Shown here in pieces: positions 7,744 to 15,167 of a stretch of 21,300 nucleotides of DNA. Made by a program: the position numbers and the translations under genes. The DNA comes from Bacteroidota bacterium (GTDB lineage Bacteria > Bacteroidota > Bacteroidia > Bacteroidales > Prolixibacteraceae), in the NCBI GenBank assembly GCA_023412195.1, contig JAEYNZ010000056.1, positions 1 to 21,300 on the forward strand. The letters are read 5' to 3'. Numbering within the stretch: position 1 is the stretch's first letter; every line of letters begins with the position of its first letter. The notes beneath the pieces are model-generated. The model had not been told where the DNA came from, made no database searches, and saw nothing but the letters and a program-made list of their open reading frames with translations.

Positions 7744-9177
7744 ATGAATCAACGTAAGAGTTATGTGGTGCCAATCATTATGATGATCCTGCTTTTTGGT
7801 ATGATCGCATTCGTTACGAATCTGGCAGCACCTATGGGTATTGTACTTAAAAACCAGTTCAATGTCCCCAACTCACTGGGAATGTTAGGTAACCTGGCAA
7901 ATTTTATTGCATATGCCGTTATGGGTATTCCCGGTGGTATCCTGTTAACCAAAATCGGGTATAAGAAAACCGCATTGATTGCTATTGCTGTAGGTTTTGT
8001 GGGAGTAGGAATTCAATATCTTTCAGGTCATGCAGAAAGTTTCGGAGTTTACCTGTTGGGTGCTTTCATAGCAGGTTTTTCAATGTGTTTACTGAACATT
8101 GTTGTAAACCCCATGCTGAACACGCTTGGTGGTGGCGGAAACAAAGGTAACCAGCTTATTCAGGTTGGTGGTTCCTTTAACTCTGTAATGGCTACGTTCA
8201 CTCCAGTATTTGTTGGTATTCTAATTGGTGAGGCAACAAAAGCCCGTATCACTGATGTTTTCCCAATTATGTACATTGCAATGGGCGTTTTTGCGCTGGT
8301 ATTTTTCATTCTATGGGCTACCCGTATTCCGGAACCTCATGCAGATCAGCCGCAGGAACCGCTGGGTGGTCTGATGTCAGGAGCTTTGAAATTCCGCCAT
8401 TTCGTGCTGGGTGCAATTGCCATTTTCGTTTACGTTGGTGTTGAAGTTGGAACTCCGGGTATTGCAAACTTATATATGACTACACCTACTACTGAACAGT
8501 CACAGCAAATTGTTGCAGCTTACGAAAGTCAGGCAGGAGGAGGCGATATCAGTGAAGATGCTTACCTCAGTGCACAGCGAATACTTGAAGGAAGGGATAC
8601 ACCCGGGTTTGGTATCGGAGCAGGCATTGCCGGTGGTGTAGTCGGGTTCTACTGGCTGCTGATGTTGGTTGGCCGTTTATTTGGTGCAGGCTTTGGACAC
8701 AAAATCTCAAGCAAGAGTATGTTAAGTTTTGCTTCAGCTATTGGAATAGGACTTATCCTTCTGGCCATATTCTGGCCTGAAACTACAATGATTTCCATGC
8801 CATCTTTTGCAGTAGTAGCAGGTGCTGTTGACTTTGGAATGGTACCTGTTCCGATTAAATTCCTCTTCATTGCCCTTGTTGGATTATGTACATCCATTAT
8901 GTGGGGAGCAATCTTTAATCTTGCAGTAGAAGGTCTTGGAAAATATCTTGCTGCAGCATCCGGTATCTTTATGGTACTCGTATGCGGAGGTGGAATTCTT
9001 CCTGCCATCCAGGGATGGATTGCTGATATTTCAACTTATCAGGCAAGCTACTGGCTTGTAGTCGCCGGATTGGGATATTTATTATTCTATGGACTGGTTG
9101 GTAGCAAGGTCGCACGCAGAGCTGATGAACCTATCCTGGAAGGAAGAACTGTTATTGGCGCCAAAAACAAAAAGTAG
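7744..9177 (+). CDS. Sugar MFS transporter (glucose/galactose, FucP/GluP-like)
   Basis: A 477-residue inner-membrane transporter of the major facilitator superfamily, probably a sugar/proton symporter. About twelve hydrophobic segments are spread over the length, beginning with VVPIIMMILLFGMIAFVTNL at residues 8-27. The loop GIPGGILLTKIGYKKTALI (about 62-80) is the MFS A-like motif between helices 2 and 3, and NIVVNPMLNTLGG (about 118-130) is characteristic of the fucose/glucose-galactose branch. A hydrophilic excursion at about 243-284, rich in Gln, Ser and Glu, sits between the two six-helix halves. Its position after galK points to galactose or glucose as the substrate, but the precise sugar is inferred. 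A strong terminator follows about 30 bp after the stop. Confidence 0.92.
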   Translation: MNQRKSYVVPIIMMILLFGMIAFVTNLAAPMGIVLKNQFNVPNSLGMLGNLANFIAYAVMGIPGGILLTKIGYKKTALIAIAVGFVGVGIQYLSGHAESFGVYLLGAFIAGFSMCLLNIVVNPMLNTLGGGGNKGNQLIQVGGSFNSVMATFTPVFVGILIGEATKARITDVFPIMYIAMGVFALVFFILWATRIPEPHADQPQEPLGGLMSGALKFRHFVLGAIAIFVYVGVEVGTPGIANLYMTTPTTEQSQQIVAAYESQAGGGDISEDAYLSAQRILEGRDTPGFGIGAGIAGGVVGFYWLLMLVGRLFGAGFGHKISSKSMLSFASAIGIGLILLAIFWPETTMISMPSFAVVAGAVDFGMVPVPIKFLFIALVGLCTSIMWGAIFNLAVEGLGKYLAAASGIFMVLVCGGGILPAIQGWIADISTYQASYWLVVAGLGYLLFYGLVGSKVARRADEPILEGRTVIGAKNKK

Positions 9178-9207
9178 ATATAACTGCTATTTTTGGTAAA
9201 ATAGAAG

Positions 9208-9245
9208 CAGGCCGTTTCATGTAAATGAGACGGCTTGTGTTTTTA
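9208..9245 (+). terminator. Rho-independent terminator after the sugar transporter
   Basis: GCCGTTTCAT (9211-9220) pairs with ATGAGACGGC (9225-9234) around a GTAA loop with one G-U wobble. The stem extends by CAG/TTG to 13 bp, and TTGTGTTTTTATA follows. A weaker hairpin, CTATTTT/AAAATAG, lies just upstream at 9187-9204. The site separates the rightward galactose operon from the leftward oxidase gene. Confidence 0.85.
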
Positions 9246-9335
9246 TACAAAAGTTTTGCTTTTGATGGTATCGGTGAAACTTAGAGGAAATTCAGATTGA
9301 ACCTGATCCAATCGTTCTAAATGACAGGATGGGTT

Positions 9336-12272
9336 TCATTCTGATGCTGCAGGCTTATTTTTTAATGCTTTATATAGAACCTCAACCGGGTGAAGTGCTG
9401 TTTTTCCTGTACCATCCTTAATATGGTGGCGGCATGAAGTGCCTGGGGCTGAAATGAGAGTGCCATTTTCTGCATTCCGAACTGATGGAAAAAGAATCAT
9501 CTCCCCAATTTTCACTGAAAGGTCATAATGTTCCTTTTCATAACCAAAGGACCCAGCCATCCCACAACAGCCTGAGGGTATTTCTTTTACCGTATAATTT
9601 TTTGGTATTGAAAGCATCCTGATGGTGGGTGCAGTGCTTGCAACAGCTTTTTGCTGGCAGTGCCCATGCAGCAGAATTTGCTTCTCTTCAGAAGTAAACT
9701 GTTCGGCTGTAATATTGCCCTTTTCTATTTCACTTGCAATAAACTCCTCGAACAGAAGGGCATTTTTTGCCAGTTTGCCAGCTGCCGGCTGCAATTCTGT
9801 TTCTACCAGTTCCGGATACTCATCACGAAAAGCCAGTATGGCCGAAGGTTCAATTCCGATCAAAGGAGTATTTTCTGAAACGATTTCCTTTAAAAGATTT
9901 ACATTTTCTGTGGCTATTTTTTTCGAAGTCCGGATCAGACCTTTGGAAAGGAAGGTTCTGCCACTCTCACGGTGCAACGGGATTTTTACCTCATAACCCA
10001 GTTGTGTGAGCAGCAGTATTGCCTTGATACCTATATCGCTTTCATTGAAGTTCGTGAATTCATCATTAAAAAGATATACTTTCCCCTTAGGCTCTGCTTC
10101 AGGAAGAGGAATGCCATTGTTGGTCCATTGTCCGAGGGTGAGTTTTGAAAGGGTAGGCAGCTTTCTTTGGGGTGCAATGCCAATGAAGTTTTTTACAAGC
10201 GCAGTATTCATCATGTAATTGGAGATGGGTCGCATCTGAACAGCAAGCCTGTTCAGGCGGGGAAGGTATGCCACCAGTCGTGAACGAAGCGGGATACCAT
10301 GTATATCATAGTAATGCTGCAGAAATTCGGCCTTTAATTTGGCCATATCAACATTGGAAGGGCATTCTGCCTTGCAGGCCTTACACGATATACACAAATC
10401 CAAAATATCAAATATTTCCTGATGGCTGAATGGACTTTTACCATTCCCCGCACTGATAAACTCCCTAAGTACATTAGCCCGGCCACGGGTGGTTTTATAT
10501 TCATCGCGGGTTGCCATAAAGGTAGGACACATAGTTCCCCCAATGATTTCACTCTTACGGCAGTCGCCAGAGCCATTGCATTTTTCTATACTCCTGAAAT
10601 ACCCCCTGTAGCGTGAAAAGTCAAAAACTGTTTCCATTTCCGGTGTAGGCTGACCAGGCACAACCCGAAGGCTTTCTGTAATGGGAGGTGTATCTGTGAT
10701 CTTACCCGGATTCATAATATTATTTGGATCCCACACCTGCTTCAGGCTTTTTAGCAGGTTGTAGTTATGTTCGCCCAGCATAAAAGGGATAAATTTTCCC
10801 CGCACACGGCCGTCACCATGCTCACCACTCATCGATCCGCCATATTTTTTTACCAGTTTGGCTGTTTCTGTCATCAGCGTGTTGAACAAATCCACGTCGG
10901 CAGGATCCTTGAAATTGATAAGGGGCCTGAAATGAATTTCCCCCGTAGCTATATGAGCATAATAAACGCTGCTTAGTCCAAGTTCCCCAAGCACCTTCTT
11001 GATATCGGCCACATAAGCCGGGAGGTACACGGGCGGCACAGCTGTATCTTCTATGCCTGGAACCCCTTTTCTGTCACCAGGGATATTAGCCAGTAATCCA
11101 AGTCCTGCCGTGCGCAGTGCCCACACTCTTTTTATATTGCCGGCACCGGTGATCAACGGAAAATGATAGCCAAGTCCTGCAGCCCGTAAATCTTTTTCCA
11201 GTGCCGCCGCTTTATCGAGCAACTCTTTTTCGGTTTCACAGGCAAATTCAATCATCAGGATGGCTCCCGGATTTCCCTGTACAAAAAAACGGTTTTTATT
11301 CTGTTCAATGTTTTCCTTGGTGCACTCAAGTATGATGTCGTCCATCAGTTCGATGGCTCCCGGTTGATGCTGAAGTGCCACCAGGTTACCCTCAAGCGAT
11401 TCTTCAAGTGTTTCAAAATGGGCACATACAAGTCCCTTGTGCACCGGGGGCAACGGTATCAGGTTCAGCTTGATGCGGTATGAAAAAGCCAAAGTTCCTT
11501 CCGATCCTGCCAGCAACTTGCAGAAATTGAACTGTGGACCCCCCTCCGAAAAAATTTCTGTCTCAAGCAATGAATCTATTGCATACCCCATATTACGACG
11601 GGTAAGCGAGGGGTGAGGGAAATTCTTCCTGATTTCATCCTGGTTGGTCTTGTCCGAAAGGATATTGTATATGTTCTGATAAATGGCTTTCTCCAGTTTG
11701 TTGGGATTTCCGTTCAGCTTCTGCTGAAATTCTTCCTTAGTAAGTGCCCTGAAAGTTACATCTGAACCATCAGCAAGAATGGCTTCCACTTCAAGGATAT
11801 GTTCCCGTACGCTGCCGTAAATCAGTGAATGCAGTCCGCATGAGTTGTTACCCAGCATGCCCCCGATTACACACCTGTTGGCAGTGGAGGTTTCCGGGCC
11901 AAACTGCAATCCGTAAGATGCCAGTGCCAGGTTAAGCTCTGCCAGAACCACTCCCGGCTCAACAATGGCATAGCGTTCCTGAGGATTAATTTCCACGATG
12001 CGGTTCATGTACTTTGAAATATCTGCCACAATACCGCTTCCCACAACCTGACCGGCAAGTGATGTACCCCCTCCCCGTGGAATTAAAGAAGTACCGTTTT
12101 CCCGGGCAAACAGGATGAGTTTGCGGATGTCCTCCTTGTTCTTCGGACGTGCAACTGCCAAAGGCATCTCTTTGTACTGAGATGCATCGGTTGAATAAAG
12201 TACACGCTGAACATTGTCGGTGAATAAATCTCCTTCAAGCCGGGATTTCAGCAGGCTAAAATCAGGTTGCAT
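9336..12272 (-). CDS. FAD-linked/Fe-S oxidase fusion (D-lactate or glycolate dehydrogenase type)
   Basis: A 978-residue flavoprotein that oxidises a 2-hydroxyacid, most likely D-lactate or glycolate, and passes electrons through Fe-S clusters to the respiratory chain. Residues 1-530 form the FAD half: the PCMH-type FAD-binding motif IPRGGGTSLAGQ (64-75), GGMLGNNSCGLHSLIYG, and the C-terminal oxidase block MSGEHGDGRVRGKF. The Fe-S half follows, with CNGSGDCRK...GGTMCP from about 563 and CISCKACKAECP near 625-636, in the spacing of a ferredoxin-like pair of [4Fe-4S] clusters. The end contains the CCG domain (SGCCGMAGSFGYE, about 895) and a second Cys at GTSCRHHI. This equals GlcD plus GlcF in one chain. 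No membrane helix is evident. It is a lone gene, convergent with the transporter gene. Confidence 0.9.
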   Translation of the reverse strand: MQPDFSLLKSRLEGDLFTDNVQRVLYSTDASQYKEMPLAVARPKNKEDIRKLILFARENGTSLIPRGGGTSLAGQVVGSGIVADISKYMNRIVEINPQERYAIVEPGVVLAELNLALASYGLQFGPETSTANRCVIGGMLGNNSCGLHSLIYGSVREHILEVEAILADGSDVTFRALTKEEFQQKLNGNPNKLEKAIYQNIYNILSDKTNQDEIRKNFPHPSLTRRNMGYAIDSLLETEIFSEGGPQFNFCKLLAGSEGTLAFSYRIKLNLIPLPPVHKGLVCAHFETLEESLEGNLVALQHQPGAIELMDDIILECTKENIEQNKNRFFVQGNPGAILMIEFACETEKELLDKAAALEKDLRAAGLGYHFPLITGAGNIKRVWALRTAGLGLLANIPGDRKGVPGIEDTAVPPVYLPAYVADIKKVLGELGLSSVYYAHIATGEIHFRPLINFKDPADVDLFNTLMTETAKLVKKYGGSMSGEHGDGRVRGKFIPFMLGEHNYNLLKSLKQVWDPNNIMNPGKITDTPPITESLRVVPGQPTPEMETVFDFSRYRGYFRSIEKCNGSGDCRKSEIIGGTMCPTFMATRDEYKTTRGRANVLREFISAGNGKSPFSHQEIFDILDLCISCKACKAECPSNVDMAKLKAEFLQHYYDIHGIPLRSRLVAYLPRLNRLAVQMRPISNYMMNTALVKNFIGIAPQRKLPTLSKLTLGQWTNNGIPLPEAEPKGKVYLFNDEFTNFNESDIGIKAILLLTQLGYEVKIPLHRESGRTFLSKGLIRTSKKIATENVNLLKEIVSENTPLIGIEPSAILAFRDEYPELVETELQPAAGKLAKNALLFEEFIASEIEKGNITAEQFTSEEKQILLHGHCQQKAVASTAPTIRMLSIPKNYTVKEIPSGCCGMAGSFGYEKEHYDLSVKIGEMILFPSVRNAENGTLISAPGTSCRHHIKDGTGKTALHPVEVLYKALKNKPAASE

Positions 12273-12501
12273 ATAAATTGTATTTAACTATGTAAAAATA
12301 GATGTTTCACTTTTCTGTTGCAAGTTTTGGAGGCGTGCAAAATAATAAATCGGCATTAAGACATACAGACACAAGTTCCTCAGAAAAAAGTATTACTGAC
12401 CGACGAAAACTTATACAAGGGAATCGACATTAAATGCTGGTATATAATTTTTAAGGCTTTTATCCTGGCAGAACAGCTGGTTTGAGGCATAATTTTACTT
12501 A

Positions 12502-13242
12502 TTATATCCAGCCTCTCAGCTTATAATAAACTGTTGCTGCCAGTTCCCGGGCAAATATTATTTCATATTTCAGGTGGTTCCATACCTGGTATCTTACTGA
12601 AGTGCTTTCTCCCACATCAGGGGTAATGATTTTTCTCCCTCCAAGATCTTTATCCTTATAGGTAAGATCAGCCTCGGTTGCGTGCTCAAATGCAGGCAGG
12701 GCATATACTGTTCTGAAACCGGTTTTTTGAAAGCACAAAACAGCGCGCCGGGTGTGTTCGGGTGATGTTACCAGCAGTATGGTTTCTGAAGAATTAAGCA
12801 TTTCACTGCAAAAAAGAGCCTGGGCGCGGGTGTTGGTCCCCTGGTTTTCAAAAAAAATCCGGTTACGCTCAAGTCCTCGTATTAAAAGTTCTTCTTCCAC
12901 CAGCCGCGGGGTACTCTTATGGTCGGCAGTATCTCCGGGCATGGCAATCAACACCCTGGCAGCCGGATAACTGCGGGCAGCCTTTTCAGTGAACCAGCTT
13001 CGCATAAGATTGCTCTCGCTTGGCATCCCACCACCACCCAGCAGGATAATAGTTCCCGGTTCTCCTTTAAATTCGGTCTTGCTTGTTCCCAGCCAGTGAA
13101 TGCCCCAAAAGGGCAGGGTGGTGAACGCAAGTATGATCATGACAAGGAATAAAATACCAGCGGCAACAAAAAAAATGCGGAGGATCCTTAAAAAATGAAT
13201 ATTTTTGATAAAACTTTTTGTCTTCATACGAACCAAAGGCAT
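12502..13242 (-). CDS. YdcF/SanA/ElyC-family (DUF218) membrane-anchored protein
   Basis: A 246-residue protein with one N-terminal membrane helix (about residues 18-42, IFFVAAGILFLVMIILAFTT) and a DUF218 domain facing the periplasm. Domain hallmarks are IILLGGGG near 67-74, MPGDTADHKSTPRLVEEELLI near 100-120, the ENQGTNTRAQA block, and TSPEHTRRAVLCFQKTGF, which carry the conserved acidic and histidine residues of the family. Relatives such as SanA and ElyC affect cell-envelope or peptidoglycan integrity, but no enzymatic reaction is established that I can assign here. A second in-frame ATG five codons downstream (13225-13227) would give MKTKSFIKN and is an equally reasonable start. It diverges from the kinase-RapZ fusion with only about 33-50 bp between the starts. 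Confidence 0.8.
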   Translation of the reverse strand: MPLVRMKTKSFIKNIHFLRILRIFFVAAGILFLVMIILAFTTLPFWGIHWLGTSKTEFKGEPGTIILLGGGGMPSESNLMRSWFTEKAARSYPAARVLIAMPGDTADHKSTPRLVEEELLIRGLERNRIFFENQGTNTRAQALFCSEMLNSSETILLVTSPEHTRRAVLCFQKTGFRTVYALPAFEHATEADLTYKDKDLGGRKIITPDVGESTSVRYQVWNHLKYEIIFARELAATVYYKLRGWI

Positions 13243-13275
13243 AAAAATATATATAATCTTTTAATTTTCATTACA

Positions 13276-14715
13276 TTGAAAAACAAAGTAAAAAACGAGA
13301 TCATACAACTTTTTGAAAACCATTTTAGAGAAAAAGTAATCACTGTAACCATGCTTCCTCCTTCCGGGTCATACAGGGAATACTGCCGGATTACAAGTAA
13401 CAGTCATAATGTTATTGGTGCATGGAATGCCGATGTGAAAGAGAATACAGCGTTTTTTACATTTACCAGTCAGTTCCTGCAGAAAGGCCTTCCTGTACCT
13501 GAAATTTACTTAATAAGCGACGACAGGAAGAAATACCTGATGGAAGATCTGGGCAATATAACCCTTTTTGATTTCCTGTCTGAAAAAAGGGAGACAGAAG
13601 GCTTCTCCGACACTGTTATTGAAGAATATCTCAAAGTACTCAGGATACTTCCCCGGATTCAGATTACAGCCGGAAGGGATATCGACTATTCAGTGTGCTA
13701 TCCGAGGGATGCTTTTGATAAGCAGTCGATGATGTGGGACCTGAACTATTTTAAATACTATTTCCTGAAACTGGCTAAAATACCTTTTGATGAACAGGCA
13801 CTGGAGGATGATTTTATGGTTTTCAGCGATTACCTGCTTTCTGCACCTTCAGAATACTTTCTGTACCGTGACTTCCAATCGCGTAACGTAATGCTTAAAG
13901 ATGGCGGAGTTTATTTTATCGACTACCAGGGAGGCCGCCGGGGTGCCCTCCAATACGATCTGGCATCATTGCTATACGACGGAAAGGCTGATATCCCTCC
14001 TCCCATACGTACCCAGCTGTTCGATTTTTACCTTTCAGAATTGAAAAAATATATTACTGTTAATGAGAGTGAATTTACATCCTATTTCAACGGATTTGTT
14101 CTTATCCGTATTATGCAGGCTATGGGCGCATATGGGTTCAGGGGGTTTTATGAAAAGAAGGAACATTTTCTGAAGAGTATCCCCTATGCAATCAGGAATC
14201 TTCAAAACCTGCTGCCTGTTTTGAACCTGCCGGTTGAACTTCCTGAACTGGTGAACGTACTTTCCCTGCTTACACAATCTGAAACACTTAAGGAGATTGG
14301 GCAGTCAAGGGCTAAATTGACTGTCAGCATTACCAGTTTCTCCTATAAAAAAGGAATCCCTGAAGATTCTTCCGGAAACGGGGGAGGGTTTGTATTCGAT
14401 TGCCGGGCAATTAATAATCCGGGAAGATATTCTGAGTTTAAGTTTCTCTCGGGGAAAGATCCGGAAGTGCAGCAATTCCTGAGACACAATTCTGAAATGA
14501 AATGGTTCCTTAAACCAGTAAAGACACTGGTGGAGCAATCGGTTAAAAATTACCTCGACCGCGGGTTTACCCACCTCTCTGTAAGCTTTGGATGCACCGG
14601 CGGGCAGCACAGGTCGGTGTATGCCGCGGAAAAACTGGCTTTACATTTACGCAACAATTACCCTGTTAATATCGTTCTGGTTCATCGTGAACAACAAAGT
14701 GGAGGACATGAATGA
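13276..14715 (+). CDS. AmgK-like sugar phosphotransferase fused to a RapZ C-terminal domain
   Basis: A 480-residue two-domain protein. Residues 1 to about 330 form an aminoglycoside-phosphotransferase-like kinase, with the catalytic loop LYRDFQSRNVM (Asp199) and the metal-binding DYQGGRRGALQYDLASLLYD (Asp216), wording close to the N-acetylmuramate/N-acetylglucosamine kinase AmgK. Residues about 347-480 match the C-terminal half of E. coli RapZ, including the FSYKKGIP opening, FDCRAINNP, the phosphosugar-pocket motif GCTGGQHRSVYAAE, and HREQ at the end. The RapZ Walker-containing N-terminal half is replaced by the kinase. I place the start at TTG 13276 (MKNKVKNEIIQLFENHF); a longer ATG start at 13195 would overlap the divergent gene. 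Family knowledge suggests an amino-sugar kinase joined to a glucosamine-phosphate-sensing, RNA-interacting domain; the joint function is inference. The next ORF overlaps its stop by ATGA. Confidence 0.87.
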   Translation: MKNKVKNEIIQLFENHFREKVITVTMLPPSGSYREYCRITSNSHNVIGAWNADVKENTAFFTFTSQFLQKGLPVPEIYLISDDRKKYLMEDLGNITLFDFLSEKRETEGFSDTVIEEYLKVLRILPRIQITAGRDIDYSVCYPRDAFDKQSMMWDLNYFKYYFLKLAKIPFDEQALEDDFMVFSDYLLSAPSEYFLYRDFQSRNVMLKDGGVYFIDYQGGRRGALQYDLASLLYDGKADIPPPIRTQLFDFYLSELKKYITVNESEFTSYFNGFVLIRIMQAMGAYGFRGFYEKKEHFLKSIPYAIRNLQNLLPVLNLPVELPELVNVLSLLTQSETLKEIGQSRAKLTVSITSFSYKKGIPEDSSGNGGGFVFDCRAINNPGRYSEFKFLSGKDPEVQQFLRHNSEMKWFLKPVKTLVEQSVKNYLDRGFTHLSVSFGCTGGQHRSVYAAEKLALHLRNNYPVNIVLVHREQQSGGHE

Positions 14716-14837
14716 CAACAGCTTGTAAAAAGAAAGATTTCGAAGACAAGGAAGATCCCAAATATGAATGTAAAAGTTGCCGGGCAAAGGTGAAAAAGAA
14801 AAATAAAGTTTGTAAGCCACGAAAGTTAAAAGACTGA
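14712..14837 (+). CDS. Small Cys-rich (zinc-ribbon-like) protein, 41 residues
   Basis: A 41-codon ORF starting in the ATGA that overlaps the stop of the kinase-RapZ fusion, the arrangement of translational coupling, and ending in TGA at 14835-14837 just before a terminator. The product is highly basic and contains C5, a YECKSC knuckle (C20, C23) and an LCKP-like VCKPRKL end (C34), compatible with a small metal-binding ribbon. Short proteins with a C-x2-C followed by a CKP tail occur in many bacterial genomes, usually without a known function. Overlap, Cys pattern and terminator position support a real gene. No function can be assigned. Confidence 0.65.
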   Translation: MTTACKKKDFEDKEDPKYECKSCRAKVKKKNKVCKPRKLKD

Positions 14838-14844
14838 TGACCAA

Positions 14845-14882
14845 TTGCCCCTGATACCGGGCAAATATTTCATTTTTATTTA
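14845..14882 (+). terminator. Rho-independent terminator after the kinase-RapZ/Cys-rich pair
   Basis: TTGCCC (14845-14850) pairs with GGGCAA (14859-14864) around an 8-base loop, followed by the T-rich stretch at 14866-14882. It lies 8 bp after the stop of the 41-codon ORF. Confidence 0.7.
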
Positions 14883-15167
14883 TCAATCGGATGATTAAAA
14901 TTACCCTTGCAGCAGTAAATGTTAAAATCTATAGGGTGAATATTGTTATGTGCTGATAACATTTCGGCGTAATCTAAATCTCCGGAAAGAATTTAAAAGC
15001 CGATTTACTTCCGCAGCCAATATCAAAGTTAATTTAGAGGGAAATAAGTTGTTGTTGACCTTTGTGCAATTTTTTTTTACGGATTGAACATCCATTTTAC
15101 TGTATGAGCATTCATTATGGTTTTCACGTTTTAATTTTAAGACCTCTAAAATTAAAATTACCTGACG
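14883..15167. other. Intergenic region upstream of the giant exported protein
   Basis: No convincing gene was found in this 285-bp A/T-rich stretch. GACCTTTG at 15057-15064 differs from the TAnnTTTG -7 consensus by one base and would place a start about 95 bp upstream of the ATG. Its -33 partner is poor, so the promoter call is weak. Confidence 0.3.

Noticed and set aside
8649..9008. A 119-codon minus-strand frame inside the sugar transporter gene
   Set aside because: It is an antisense shadow of a membrane protein gene, with Pro/Arg/Ile-rich low-complexity content and no recognisable domain.
9248..9264. CAAAAG-ttttg-CTTTTG hairpin as terminator of the leftward oxidase gene
   Set aside because: The stem is A/T-rich and no clear U-tract follows on the minus strand, so it is too weak to call.
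13195..13275. Upstream ATG extension of the kinase-RapZ fusion
   Set aside because: The extra 27 codons overlap the start of the divergent YdcF-like gene and have no similarity to the kinase family; the TTG at 13276 gives a natural N-terminus.
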